Of a stretch of 39,864 nt of DNA, positions 1-8,106 are shown piece by piece. Below the pieces are notes generated by a model that searched no databases, was not told where the DNA came from, and saw only the letters and a list, made by a program, of their open reading frames with translations. Each line of letters opens with the position of its first letter. Within the stretch, counting starts at the first letter, position 1. The stretch covers positions 1-39,864 of the forward strand of contig JAAYWB010000036.1 in NCBI GenBank assembly GCA_012516855.1. Reading direction: 5' to 3'. The DNA is from Candidatus Cloacimonadota bacterium (GTDB lineage: Bacteria; Cloacimonadota; Cloacimonadia; Cloacimonadales; Cloacimonadaceae). Position numbers and translations under genes: made by a program.

Positions 1-304
1 AGTGAATCTACATGCTTAGTTGTCTTTGTTTTCGGCTGGGGCGGTGAAAGACAATCAGACCCGCCGAAGCCACTGCTCATTGTCTTAGCCGGGTTTTATG
101 AGCTCTCGAACCCGGAGCAGCCACACTGTTTCGACGCCCAATCCCTCCCCGGCGGCGCGGAAGGGCTGAACGTTAGCCGCTTATGCGGCTAAGGAGTAGT
201 TGTTGTTTGCAGTTAGATTTATTTGCTGCTTGATAACGGAGCGGACAGCGTCTCCGGCATGCATCTCTCACACCCTGGTTCCCTGTCGAAACCATGTCAC
301 CCCC
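1..304 (-). ncRNA. ssrA: tmRNA (3' end cut by window edge)
   Basis: Transfer-messenger RNA, which rescues stalled ribosomes and tags the nascent peptide for proteolysis. On the minus strand the mature 5' end begins GGGGGTGACATGGTTTCGAC at 304, the classic tmRNA start. The tag reading frame is at 210-181 and its stop codon lies in a perfect 8-bp hairpin (TTAGCCGC at 173-180 with GCGGCTAA at 185-192), as in known tmRNAs. Near the window edge the 3' domain is recognisable by AAGACAACTAAGCATGTAGA (26-7), the segment that precedes the acceptor domain. Roughly the last 45-50 nucleotides, including the T arm and CCA end, lie outside the window. It has its own promoter at 331-358. Confidence 0.95.
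181..210 (-). other. tmRNA proteolysis-tag reading frame
   Basis: The codons GCA AAC AAC AAC TAC TCC TTA GCC GCA TAA read A-N-N-N-Y-S-L-A-A-stop. The resume codon is GCA at 210-208. The LAA ending is the usual degron recognised by ClpXP-type proteases. The stop codon falls inside the hairpin that follows the tag. Confidence 0.93.
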
Positions 305-330
305 TATAAGCTTGTAAAGAACTTAAAGAC

Positions 331-358
331 AATATATTCAATGCGGGATTGCTGTCAA
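331..358 (-). promoter_or_regulatory. Promoter of tmRNA
   Basis: A perfect -35 TTGACA (358-353), a 16-bp spacer and a -10 TATATT (336-331) on the minus strand. Transcription would start near 324, about 20 nt upstream of the mature 5' end at 304, which fits RNase P processing of a short leader. Confidence 0.85.
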
Positions 359-426
359 GCGGTAAATCAGCACTTAGCTTCGTCCGGGCATAACCTGGCA
401 CATTGCCGGAAGCTTTCAAGATTGTT

Positions 427-555
427 GCCGGCTTGCTGGTCCTGAACCCCTGCTGGTCCGTATCAACAGAGCCTCCCGCCTTATCCCCGCATTTCATGGG
501 AGTGTTATACGAGTGGCAGGACGGGGGCGAAGCTGAGAGGGTTAAGGCTCTGTGC
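427..555 (-). repeat. Intergenic dispersed repeat, copy C (divergent)
   Basis: Third and most divergent copy of the family also found at 7899-8040 and 20916-21057. The 77-nt core (547-471 on the minus strand) begins CCTTAACCC and ends AAATGCGGG...GCGGGAGGC. It aligns without gaps to the other cores, and I count 51 of 77 matches to the copy at 20937. It starts directly after the pyrD stop codon and ends before the tmRNA promoter. The left arm of the long hairpin is partly eroded here. Homology beyond the core is weaker. Confidence 0.6.
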
Positions 556-1458
556 TCAACGCGCCTTGCCTATGATATCGGACAGCGAGAGGTCATTTTC
601 CCTCAGGTGCTTTTCCAGACTGTCGCGTAGCTTGACAGCGGCCAGGGGATCGCTGTAAAAAGCGGTGCCGAGGGCGATTGCGGAAGCGCCGGCCCAGAAA
701 AATTCAAGGGCGTCCCGCCAATTGTGGATGCCGCCCAGGGCCAGAATGGGGATTGTTACCATCTGGGCAACCTTGTGGCAGAGGGCCAGGGCGACTGGTT
801 TGATCCCGATGCCGCTGTAGCCGCAAACCGGACTGGATATCCTGAACCTGCCGGTTTTCCAGTCGATCGCTGAGCCGTAGAGTGTGTTTATCAGCGCCAG
901 TGAGGAAGCTCCGCCAGACTCGGCAGCTTGGGCGATGCAGGCTATGTTTGTTACATTGGGGCTGAGTTTGAAAATCAGTTCGCGTTGCGTGATGGCGGAC
1001 AGCCTGGAAGCCAGGGAAAAAACAACGTCCGGATCGGCTCCGAAGGCGATTCCCTCTCTGGCAACGTTGGGGCAGGAGACGTTCACCTCATAGCCGGCGA
1101 TTCCGTCCTGAACCTCCAGTCCTTCAAGAATCCGCAGAAACTCGTCTTCCGAAGAACCGGAGAAACTGACTATCAACGGAATCCTGAGTAAGTCCAGCAG
1201 CGACGGCAAATCCTCATTCAGCCAGGCTTTGAGGCCAGGATTCTGGAGGCCGATGGAATTAAGCAGCCCGGCCTCGGTTTCATAGAGACGCGGATGTGGA
1301 TTGCCCGCTTTCGGGGCCAGGGTGATGGTTTTGGTGGTATAGGCGCCGAGGACATCCTGGTCGAAGAGCTCGAAATAATCGGGGTCGAAAGTGCCAGAAG
1401 CAACTGTTACCGGGCTTTTCAGCCGCAGGCGCCCCAGCGAGGTGGCAAGGCTTTTCAC
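556..1458 (-). CDS. pyrD: Dihydroorotate dehydrogenase B, catalytic subunit
   Basis: FMN-binding catalytic subunit of class 1B dihydroorotate dehydrogenase. It oxidises dihydroorotate to orotate in pyrimidine synthesis and hands electrons to PyrK. The 300 residues match the family's usual length. Visible motifs are ASGTF near residue 20, NVSCPN with the catalytic base cysteine at 129, KLSPN near 165, and a C-terminal ALGTAF flavin-phosphate loop. The cysteine (class 1) and the adjacent pyrK (type B) make the subclass clear. The start is GTG at 1458, overlapping the pyrK stop as GTGA, with GGGAGGAG at 1461-1468. It is the last gene of pyrB-C-K-D; no classic terminator follows, only a hairpin-bearing repeat. 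Confidence 0.96.
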   Translation of the reverse strand: MKSLATSLGRLRLKSPVTVASGTFDPDYFELFDQDVLGAYTTKTITLAPKAGNPHPRLYETEAGLLNSIGLQNPGLKAWLNEDLPSLLDLLRIPLIVSFSGSSEDEFLRILEGLEVQDGIAGYEVNVSCPNVAREGIAFGADPDVVFSLASRLSAITQRELIFKLSPNVTNIACIAQAAESGGASSLALINTLYGSAIDWKTGRFRISSPVCGYSGIGIKPVALALCHKVAQMVTIPILALGGIHNWRDALEFFWAGASAIALGTAFYSDPLAAVKLRDSLEKHLRENDLSLSDIIGKAR

Positions 1459-2201
1459 AACTCCTCCCAGCGAATGGCGGATGCCTCAAACACAGGCCCT
1501 TCCTTGCAGACACGCTGCCAGCCCTCCCCCACCGGGACTGCGCAGCCGTGACAGGCGCCCAGCCCGCAGGCCATGTAGGCTTCCAGAGAGGCATAGTGCA
1601 GCAGACCGCTAACGCAGGACTGAAGTGCCTTCAGCATGGGCATGGGCCCGCAACTGCAGACCGTGTCGATATTCTCGGCTTTGATGATTTCTCGCACGTC
1701 GCGTGTGACCAAGCCTTGAATTCCGAAACTGCCGTCCAGGGTGTAAGCCCGGTCACAGGGAAAGACGTCCGTCACGCAGGCTCCGCCGTGGATGTGGATG
1801 ACCTTGTTCTCAGGCTCCAGAACCTGCTTCAGCCAGGCCAGGGGCGGATAACCGATACCACCACTCACAAGCAGGACCTTTTTGCCTTGAAGTTCTAGAA
1901 AAGAGTTGCCCAGCGGCCCAGTCAACAGCAACGGGTCGCCCCGCTTCAAATCAGCCAAAGCCTGGGTGCCAGGGCCCACAACCTTGATCAGGAAAGCGAT
2001 TTCACCATCATGAGCTTCAAACACGCTCACCGGCTTGAAGAGGCGCCTGGCTTGGGAAGGCGATCCCGCTTTGATTTCAAAGAACATCCCCGGACGGCAA
2101 CGCGGAGCCAGATCAGGCGCCGAAACGCTGATCCGCAGGTAAACCCGGTTGATCCGTTCGGTACTGAGCAACGGCAGTTCAAGATGGGTGATCACACTCA
2201 C
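1455..2201 (-). CDS. pyrK: Dihydroorotate dehydrogenase B, electron-transfer subunit
   Basis: FAD and [2Fe-2S] subunit that accepts electrons from PyrD and reduces NAD. The N-terminal ferredoxin-reductase barrel carries the flavin-binding stretch RRLFKPVSV. A nucleotide-binding domain contains LLVSGGIGYPPL. The C-terminal cluster motif CGLGACHGC followed by a later cysteine supplies the four iron ligands. The 248 residues are normal for PyrK. The GTG start at 2201 overlaps the pyrC stop by 4 bp, and the gene's own stop overlaps the pyrD start by 4 bp, so the two subunits are translationally coupled for equal production. Confidence 0.95.
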   Translation of the reverse strand: MSVITHLELPLLSTERINRVYLRISVSAPDLAPRCRPGMFFEIKAGSPSQARRLFKPVSVFEAHDGEIAFLIKVVGPGTQALADLKRGDPLLLTGPLGNSFLELQGKKVLLVSGGIGYPPLAWLKQVLEPENKVIHIHGGACVTDVFPCDRAYTLDGSFGIQGLVTRDVREIIKAENIDTVCSCGPMPMLKALQSCVSGLLHYASLEAYMACGLGACHGCAVPVGEGWQRVCKEGPVFEASAIRWEEL

Positions 2202-3466
2202 TCCTGCCAGGTTACGCGGCCTTCCAGGAAGGTGCAGACTACACGTCCAGAGAGCGTTTGGTCCAGCCAGGGGGTGTTTTTGCTCTTGGAGAGCATGGAT
2301 TCCGCGGTGAAAGTGGTGCTTGCTTCCAGATCGATGATGTTGAGGTCAGCGGGATGGCCGGTTTTGAGTTCAGCCGGCGGCAAGTCCAGGATTTTGGCCG
2401 GAGCACTGGTCAAGGCTTCAGCCAAGCGGGCCAGGGAGAGATGGCCGGGCTTCACCAGATGGTGGTAGAGCGCGCAAAAAGCTGTTTCCAGGCCTATGAT
2501 GCCAAAGGGGGCGTGGTCGAACTCGCGCACTTTCTCAAAATCGGCATGGGGAGCGTGATCGGTGGCGATGCAGTCTATGGTCCCGTCCTTAAGCGCGTCC
2601 AAACAGGCTTGTCGGTCCTTTTCAGTTCGCAGCGGTGGTTTCATCTTGGTGTTGGTATTGAAGCCCCGGCAGGCTTCTTCGGTAAGAATGAGATGGTGGG
2701 GAGTGACCTCGCAGGTGACTTTTCCACCGCGTTCCTTGGCTTCGCGCACCAGTTCAATGGAACGGGCGGTGCTGATATGGGCGATGTGCAGCCTGGCGCC
2801 GGTGCTTTCCGCCAGCATGATGTCGCGCGAGACGATGACCTCCTCGGCCAGACCGGGAAGACCGGCAAGCCCCAGCCTGGAGGCGACACGTCCACCATGT
2901 ATCTGGCCTTTACCTGCCAGATTGTAGTCCTCGGCATGGATAACCAGTGGCAGTCCGAAATTGGTGGCGTAGCGGATGCAGTTGAGCATCAACTTGGCGT
3001 TCTGAACGCAATTTCCATCATCCGAAACCGCGACAATCCCGCCGGACTGCATGGTGGCCATTTCGCTGATTTCCTTGCCCTCGCTCTTTTTGGTCATGGC
3101 GCCGATCACGTGGACCCTGGCCGAACCCAGGTCCTTGGCGCGACGCTGGATGTAGTCAACCGTGGCGATGTTGTCCACCACGGGATCGGTGTTCGGCATG
3201 GCGCAGAGACTGGTGAATCCGCCCCGGGCCGCGGCGCGGGTTCCGGAAACTATGTCTTCCTTATAGGTTTGGCCGGGGTCACGCAGATGAACGTGGATGT
3301 CCACAAAACCGGGAAAGATGTGTTTTCCGGAGGCGTTGACGATTTTGTCCGCCTTGGCCGGCAGACTTTTGGCGATTCTGGCGATCCTGCCGTTGCGGAT
3401 CAGGATGTCACGGGTCTGAAACTTTCCGTTGATGTAGGCGGTGCCATTGATGATGAGTGTGGTCAT
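2198..3466 (-). CDS. pyrC: Dihydroorotase
   Basis: Zinc amidohydrolase that cyclises carbamoyl-aspartate to dihydroorotate. The metal-binding signature DIHVHLRDPG is at residues 56-65 (histidines 58 and 60). Later metal and catalytic elements include VIHAED, HIAHIST and the ATDHAPH motif near residue 300. The 422 residues match the long class I (Bacillus/Thermotoga-like) enzymes rather than the shorter E. coli type. ATG at 3466 follows AAGGGAGGGG, which overlaps the end of pyrB 12 bp upstream. Second gene of the operon. Confidence 0.96.
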   Translation of the reverse strand: MTTLIINGTAYINGKFQTRDILIRNGRIARIAKSLPAKADKIVNASGKHIFPGFVDIHVHLRDPGQTYKEDIVSGTRAAARGGFTSLCAMPNTDPVVDNIATVDYIQRRAKDLGSARVHVIGAMTKKSEGKEISEMATMQSGGIVAVSDDGNCVQNAKLMLNCIRYATNFGLPLVIHAEDYNLAGKGQIHGGRVASRLGLAGLPGLAEEVIVSRDIMLAESTGARLHIAHISTARSIELVREAKERGGKVTCEVTPHHLILTEEACRGFNTNTKMKPPLRTEKDRQACLDALKDGTIDCIATDHAPHADFEKVREFDHAPFGIIGLETAFCALYHHLVKPGHLSLARLAEALTSAPAKILDLPPAELKTGHPADLNIIDLEASTTFTAESMLSKSKNTPWLDQTLSGRVVCTFLEGRVTWQE

Positions 3467-3478
3467 GTTTCCCCTCCC

Positions 3479-4417
3479 TTATAGTTTTCCGCCGAGGATG
3501 AGGAACATTAGTGCCATGCGCACAGCCACGCCGTTGGCTACCTGTTCCACAATTATGCTATGGCTGCTGTCCGCGATTTCAGGCAGGATTTCCACCCCGC
3601 GGTTCATCGGCCCCGGATGCATTATCAGAGCGTCTTTTTTGGCATACTGGATGGTATCTTTGGAGAGCACGTAGTGCTTGCTATATTCCTCCAAACTTGG
3701 AAACAAGCCCTCCTCCATCCGCTCAAGCTGCATGCGCAGGCCCATCACGACGTCAGCGTCGCTCAGAGCTTCGCGCAGGTCATATTCCACGCGGCATCCG
3801 AAAATGTCCTCCAGCCAGCCAGGCATCAGGGTCCGGGGACCGCAGACGGTCACCTCCATACCCAGTTTTTTCATGCCGATGAGGTTGGAACGCACCACCC
3901 TGGTGTTCAGGATGTCGCCCACGATGGTGATCTTAAGACCTTTGAGATCGCCCACGTGTTCCCAGATGGAAAAGATGTCTAGCAAGGCCTGGGTGGGATG
4001 GGCATGGCGTCCGTCACCGCCGTTGATGACGGGCTTTCCGGAGTATTTGTTCACCAGTTGGGGGCTGCCGGGACTGCTGTGGCGGACGCAGTAGAGGTCG
4101 ATACCCATAGCGTCGAGGGTATAGATGGTGTCCTGCAGGCTTTCGCCTTTCTGGAGTGAGGAAACCGAGGCCTGAAAGCTCACGACGTCTGCGCTGAGGC
4201 GGTTGGCGGCGAGCTCGAAACTCATTCTGGTACGGGTGCTGTCTTCCACAAAAAGGGTACAGACGGTTTTGCCGCGCAGGGTGGGAATTTTTTTATACTC
4301 GCGAAGGTTAATCTCTTTCATGCCTTGGGCGGCTGAGAGGATGTACATGATCTCATCGGCAGAATAGTCTTCCAGGTCGAAGAGGCTGCGGCCGACGAAT
4401 TGGGGCTTAGATTCCAT
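3479..4417 (-). CDS. pyrB: Aspartate carbamoyltransferase, catalytic subunit
   Basis: Joins carbamoyl phosphate and aspartate, the committed step of pyrimidine synthesis. Seen: the carbamoyl-phosphate loop STRTR at residues 60-64, HPTQ at 140-143 and MHPGPMNRG near the C-terminus. I place the start at the ATG at 4417 (312 residues) because AAAGGAG lies 5 nt upstream at 4423-4429; an upstream in-frame ATG at 4444 has no such site. No pyrI regulatory subunit is present, so the enzyme is probably an unregulated trimer or controlled otherwise. First gene of the operon; pyrE, pyrF and carAB are not in the window. Confidence 0.96.
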   Translation of the reverse strand: MESKPQFVGRSLFDLEDYSADEIMYILSAAQGMKEINLREYKKIPTLRGKTVCTLFVEDSTRTRMSFELAANRLSADVVSFQASVSSLQKGESLQDTIYTLDAMGIDLYCVRHSSPGSPQLVNKYSGKPVINGGDGRHAHPTQALLDIFSIWEHVGDLKGLKITIVGDILNTRVVRSNLIGMKKLGMEVTVCGPRTLMPGWLEDIFGCRVEYDLREALSDADVVMGLRMQLERMEEGLFPSLEEYSKHYVLSKDTIQYAKKDALIMHPGPMNRGVEILPEIADSSHSIIVEQVANGVAVRMALMFLILGGKL

Positions 4418-4468
4418 TTTGGCTCCTTTCCGGCTCACTGGCACGGATTAAAGGTGTTAATTTGCTCC

Positions 4469-4496
4469 TTTTTGGCGCGCTTGGGCATTCGGTCAA
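4469..4496 (-). promoter_or_regulatory. Possible promoter of pyrBCKD
   Basis: TTGACC (4496-4491), a 16-bp spacer, then CAAAAA (4474-4469), which matches the -10 consensus poorly. The spacing equals that of three better promoters in this window. The gap 4418-4653 lies between divergent genes, so a pyr promoter must be nearby. Confidence 0.3.
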
Positions 4497-4653
4497 GTTA
4501 TTTTTTGCCATCCCCTAATGGAAATACTCTCAAGCGGGAATCACCCATCACGCAAGTGCATATTGGCGAAACGGGTTGGAAAAAGTCTTGACTGATATTC
4601 CCCTTAGGATTTTTGGTATCTTTTAAAGGAAAAAACTCACAGGAGATATAATT

Positions 4654-5748
4654 ATGAAACGTCTCATGATCCTGGCTCTGGCTGCGTTGCTCTTTCTTTC
4701 AGCCTGCGCCGCGAACAGGGAGAAACTCAGCCCCCGCGCCACTGTTGACCTGAAATCCGCCGACGTGGCCTACAACCAACAGAATGTGGAAGAAGCCCTC
4801 GCCCTTTACAACAAAGTGCTGGATGAAAAAGAAGGCAATCCCAACCACGCCCACGCCCTGAGAAGGGTGGCGGACATCAACCTCTACTATGGCGAAACCA
4901 TTGCCGAAAGGGCAGTGGAATTCAATAAAAAGGCGTTTGAGAACTACAACAAATCCATCTCCATCATGGAAAAGTATGAAAAGCCCACGGAGAAAGAACT
5001 GGCCGCCATCCGCGACATGAAAAAACGCCGCACCAGCGCCTGGACGAGAATGTTCAACGCCGCTGACACCCAACTGGCCGATGGAAACACCGCCAGCGCC
5101 ATTGAAATCTTTGAGACAGTAGCCGCGATGGACCCATCCCGCACTGAGCCCCTCTACAAGCTGGCAACCATCTACCAGAAAGACGTTAAGGACGAAGCCA
5201 AAGCCGAGGCCATCCTGCTCAAAATCTATGAGGTGAATCCCGAAGACAACACAGTGCAGGAATCGATGGGAATCTTTTACCTGAACAAAAAAGAATACGC
5301 CGCTGCCATACCCTTCTTCGAGAAAGTGAAGCAGACCGAACCGTTGAACGTGAACAACCTGATGAACCTTTCCTACTGCCAATTCGAACTGGAACAATAT
5401 GAGGCTGCCAAGCTTAACAACCAGATGGTGCTGAACATCGAGCCCAACAACGAAGACGCCCTCGCCGACGCCAAATACATCGCCTTCAAACTGGAAGACG
5501 ACGCTGCCGCGGTGGGTTTTCTGAAAAGGCTATTGGAGATCCGTGACGACGATAGAGACTATCAGGATATCAGCTTTCTGCTCAACAAGATGGAAGATTA
5601 TCAAGAAATGATCACCTATGCCCGCAAATGGCATGAATATGACGGCATGAACAAAGACGCCGTGCGTCTTGTGATCCTCGGCGCTCAAAAGACCAGTAAC
5701 AAAGCCCTCGAGACTGAATTCAACAACATCCTTAAAAAGATGAAATAA
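4654..5748 (+). CDS. TPR-repeat lipoprotein
   Basis: A 364-residue exported protein. The N-terminus MKRLMILALAALLFLSAC is a lipoprotein signal with lipobox LSAC (cysteine 18), so it is probably anchored to a membrane facing the periplasm. The rest is helical with tetratricopeptide-like repeats, for example ADVAYNQQNVEEALALYNKV near residue 40, and units around 145-180, 190-225 and 225-260. TPR proteins serve as assembly scaffolds; the partner cannot be told. AGGAG lies 9 nt before ATG and an intrinsic terminator follows, so it is probably a single-gene unit. It diverges from pyrB with no evident functional link. Confidence 0.85.
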   Translation: MKRLMILALAALLFLSACAANREKLSPRATVDLKSADVAYNQQNVEEALALYNKVLDEKEGNPNHAHALRRVADINLYYGETIAERAVEFNKKAFENYNKSISIMEKYEKPTEKELAAIRDMKKRRTSAWTRMFNAADTQLADGNTASAIEIFETVAAMDPSRTEPLYKLATIYQKDVKDEAKAEAILLKIYEVNPEDNTVQESMGIFYLNKKEYAAAIPFFEKVKQTEPLNVNNLMNLSYCQFELEQYEAAKLNNQMVLNIEPNNEDALADAKYIAFKLEDDAAAVGFLKRLLEIRDDDRDYQDISFLLNKMEDYQEMITYARKWHEYDGMNKDAVRLVILGAQKTSNKALETEFNNILKKMK

Positions 5749-5768
5749 GCCTTTCCCGGATGGAAATC

Positions 5769-5800
5769 AGCCTGTCCGCTATCCGGGCAGGCTTTTTCTT
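5769..5800 (+). terminator. Rho-independent terminator after the TPR lipoprotein gene
   Basis: A 10-bp stem (AGCCTGTCCG at 5769-5778 with CGGGCAGGCT at 5784-5793, one G-T pair) with a 5-nt loop, then TTTTTCTT. It lies 20 bp after the lipoprotein stop. Its position argues that the next gene starts at 5808, not at the upstream in-frame ATG at 5760. Confidence 0.85.
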
Positions 5801-5807
5801 TGCCAGA

Positions 5808-6722
5808 ATGAAAGTCAAAACCGCTTATCTTTACGCCCTGGGCGCCGTGCTGGCCTGGTCCACCGTGTCCACTGCCTTCAAACTCAGCCTTCGGCATCTT
5901 ACTCCGCTGGGATTACTGCTTTTCTCTTCCGTCGCTGCCACTCTCTTTCTGGCGGGAACGTTTTTTGGCTCAGGCCGGAAGCCACGGGAGCTCTTCAATT
6001 CCTGGTGGCGTTCACTACCAGCGGGATTGCTGAATCCCTTCATCTATTATCTGATGCTGTTCGTGGCTTATGACCGCCTCCGTGCCCAGGAAGCGCAGGT
6101 GCTCAATTACACTTGGGCGATATTGCTTTCCCTGCTTTCGGTTTGGCTGCTCAAAGAGCGGTTCCGCCTCAACGACCTGCTGGCACTGCTGTTAAGTTTT
6201 CTGGGAGTGGTGGTCATTTCCACCCGGGGACGGATTTTCCAGCTTCAGTTCGATGATCCCCTGGGATCTTTACTGGCGGTTTCCACTTCGCTGGTCTGGG
6301 CCTCTTACTGGATTCTGAACCTAAAGGACACCCGCGACGCCAAAGGCAAGCTGCTATTCAATTTCCTGGTGGGCACCCTGGCCACAGCGCTCTACGCCCA
6401 GCTCCGCGGAAAAATGAACCTGCCCGGGCTCTTCACTGCGGACGGCGTAATGCTTTGGGGTTTGCTGGGCGCGCTGTATGTGGGCATTTTTGAGATGGGG
6501 TTCACCTTCATCCTCTGGCAGAAAGCGCTTGAAACCAGCGAAAACACGGCCTCAATCTCCAACCTTATCTTCCTGACCCCCTTCCTGTCGCTGATCTGCA
6601 TCGCCCTTATCCTGAAAGAAAGCATCCATCCCGCCACCTTCATCGGCTTGTTGGTGATAATCGGCAGCAATTTCTGGCAGAAAGGCGATTCCAAGCGAAA
6701 ATCCGGACTGGATAAAGGCTGA
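5808..6722 (+). CDS. EamA/DMT-family membrane transporter
   Basis: Inner-membrane permease of the drug/metabolite transporter superfamily, with about ten hydrophobic segments in two EamA halves (roughly residues 5-135 and 145-295 of 304). Typical features are the opening helix TAYLYALGAVLAWSTVSTAF, ALLLSFLGVVVIS closing the first half and the final helix ending IIGSNFW. Members export amino acids, nucleotides or metabolites; the substrate cannot be inferred. I start at ATG 5808 because the upstream alternative at 5760 would put the preceding gene's terminator inside the coding region. No Shine-Dalgarno site is visible. It converges on dinB. Confidence 0.85.
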   Translation: MKVKTAYLYALGAVLAWSTVSTAFKLSLRHLTPLGLLLFSSVAATLFLAGTFFGSGRKPRELFNSWWRSLPAGLLNPFIYYLMLFVAYDRLRAQEAQVLNYTWAILLSLLSVWLLKERFRLNDLLALLLSFLGVVVISTRGRIFQLQFDDPLGSLLAVSTSLVWASYWILNLKDTRDAKGKLLFNFLVGTLATALYAQLRGKMNLPGLFTADGVMLWGLLGALYVGIFEMGFTFILWQKALETSENTASISNLIFLTPFLSLICIALILKESIHPATFIGLLVIIGSNFWQKGDSKRKSGLDKG

Positions 6723-6724
6723 AA

Positions 6725-6771
6725 CCTGATTCCTACGAACCATGCCACTGCCTCCCTGGATTGGAATCAGG
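6725..6771. other. Inverted repeat between convergent genes
   Basis: CCTGATTCC (6725-6733) and GGAATCAGG (6763-6771) form a perfect 9-bp stem around a 29-nt loop, exactly in the gap between the transporter stop and the dinB stop. There is no T-tract, so a bidirectional terminator is only a guess. Confidence 0.35.
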
Positions 6772-6772
6772 G

Positions 6773-7840
6773 TTAAACCGGCAGTTCGAGCTGCTCAGAG
6801 CCGTCTGATTCGCCCAAGTCCAGTTTGCCCACCCCCACTCCCAGGAGGCGGATTTTGCGGCCCCTATCCCAGTTTGTCACCAGCAGTTTCTGGGCGTATT
6901 CGAAAAGCAGAGCTTTTTCGGAACTCACTTCGGGCAGCGGGCAGCTGCGGGTGACGCACTCAAAGTTATCGTATTTTATCTTGAGGATCAGGTTTCGGGC
7001 CTGAATGTTGCGAAAAGCCAGACGGTTAACCAGCCTGTCCACCAAGTCTTTCAGTTCCTCCAGCAGTTCTTCGATAGAGCTTAGATCGGTGTGGAAAGTG
7101 TTTTCGCAGCTGATGGATTTGGGGTCGGACTCGGTGATCACGGCGCGGTTGTCGATACCCCGCACCACCTGATAGAAATAGAGTCCCATTTTGCCAAAGA
7201 CGCGCGTCAGATCGCGCAGTTCCTGGCGGTGCAGGTCCTCTCCGGTGTGGATGCCCATTTTCTTCATCCTGGCAGCGGTGACCCGGCCTACGCCATAGAA
7301 TTTCCCGATGGGCAGATTGAACAGGATTTCCTGCGCTTTTTCCGGCGTGATCACGCTCAGGCCGTCCGGTTTCTCCAATTCGGAGCCGATCTTGGCCAGG
7401 AATTTGTTGAAGGAAACCCCGGCCGAACAAGTGAGTTGGGTGGCGGCCAGAATGTCGGCTTTGATGCGCCGTGCGATCTCCACGGGATCATCCAGCCCCG
7501 CTTTGTTTGTGGTAACGTCCAGATATGCTTCATCCAGGGACATCGTTTCCACAAGATCGGTATAGCTGAAAAAGACGGCCCGAATCTGCTCCGAGACCTC
7601 TTTATACAGCTTGAAACGGCAGCGCAAAAAGATTCCCTGAGGGCAGAGCTTCCAGGCCTGATGCGAACTCATGCCGCTGTGAACGCCAAATTTGCGCGCT
7701 TCGTATGAACAGGTGGAAACCACACCCCGGCCATTGGGGTTGCCGCCAACGATCACACATTTTCCCCTCAGCGAGGGGTCCTCGCGAATCTCAATCGCCG
7801 CGAAATAAGCGTCCATGTCGATGTGGATGATCTTGTTCAC
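6773..7840 (-). CDS. dinB: DNA polymerase IV (Y-family translesion polymerase)
   Basis: Error-prone polymerase that bypasses damaged template bases. The metal-binding residues are visible in HIDMDAYFAAIE (D8, D10) and SLDEAYLDV (residues 101-109, D103 and E104). The thumb/HhH region contains GKFYGVGRVTAARMKKMGI near residue 185, and a little-finger domain follows. The C-terminus QLELPV resembles a beta-clamp-binding peptide (consensus QLxLF), expected for this family. The 355 residues are typical. The start is GTG at 7840 (GTG AAC AAG ATC); the reading begins right at the conserved N-terminus. I see no LexA box upstream. Confidence 0.95.
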   Translation of the reverse strand: MNKIIHIDMDAYFAAIEIREDPSLRGKCVIVGGNPNGRGVVSTCSYEARKFGVHSGMSSHQAWKLCPQGIFLRCRFKLYKEVSEQIRAVFFSYTDLVETMSLDEAYLDVTTNKAGLDDPVEIARRIKADILAATQLTCSAGVSFNKFLAKIGSELEKPDGLSVITPEKAQEILFNLPIGKFYGVGRVTAARMKKMGIHTGEDLHRQELRDLTRVFGKMGLYFYQVVRGIDNRAVITESDPKSISCENTFHTDLSSIEELLEELKDLVDRLVNRLAFRNIQARNLILKIKYDNFECVTRSCPLPEVSSEKALLFEYAQKLLVTNWDRGRKIRLLGVGVGKLDLGESDGSEQLELPV

Positions 7841-7898
7841 GCGGCCAGTTTGCTATCAGCACCTGATTGGTCAAGGCTTTATTTCAGGCTTATCTACT

Positions 7899-8040
7899 GC
7901 CATGTCCTGCTGGTCACACCCTTAGCGCTCGTTTCAATCGCACTCCAACGCCTCCCGCCCAATCCTCGCATCAAATGCGGGTATCATGCGGGAGGCGCGA
8001 CTGAGACACATGAAAGGGCCTTAACGGCCAGAGAGGGTCG
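7899..8040 (+). repeat. Intergenic dispersed repeat, copy A
   Basis: About 140 bp, strongly similar to the copy at 20916-21057. Both share GCCATGTCCTG at the left, then CCCTTAGC, CGCCTCCCGCC, AATCCTCGCA, AAATGCGGG, GCGGGAGGC, and GAAAGGGCCTTAACGGCCAGA at the right. GCCTCCCGC and GCGGGAGGC form a 9-bp stem enclosing a smaller hairpin, and GGCCTTAACGGCC is nearly palindromic. The 77-nt core is 7920-7996. It lies between dinB and the end of the giant-protein operon. Confidence 0.85.
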
Positions 8041-8046
8041 AAAGGC

Positions 8047-8083
8047 TTAAAAAAGAAATGCCGCGCCTCGAAAGGGCGGCATT
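8047..8083 (-). terminator. Rho-independent terminator of the giant-protein operon
   Basis: On the minus strand, AATGCCGC (8083-8076) and GCGGCATT (8064-8057) form a perfect 8-bp stem with an 11-nt loop, followed by TCTTTTTT. It lies 23 bp after the stop codon at 8107. Confidence 0.85.
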
Positions 8084-8106
8084 ATCAGGTAATCTAAATA
8101 TAGGTG

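Noticed and set aside
100-125. CTCGAACCCGG stretch looked like a tRNA T arm
   Set aside because: It falls inside the tmRNA body, whose 5' end, tag and 3' signature are all identified.
2258-3484. 408-codon plus-strand frame
   Set aside because: Antisense shadow of pyrC, whose catalytic motifs are intact on the minus strand.
4588-4622. TTGACT upstream of the TPR lipoprotein gene as a promoter
   Set aside because: No -10 match at 16-18 bp; TATCTT lies 23 bp away. Similar lone TTGACA boxes at 21114, 34673 and 37932 were rejected for the same reason.
7823-8050. Small plus-strand frame similar to one at 20903-21151 and to a minus-strand frame at 297-497 (all with KCG..AGG)
   Set aside because: They lie over the three copies of the palindromic intergenic repeat; starts and ends differ, flanks are unrelated and no ribosome sites are seen. 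The similarity is explained by the repeat.
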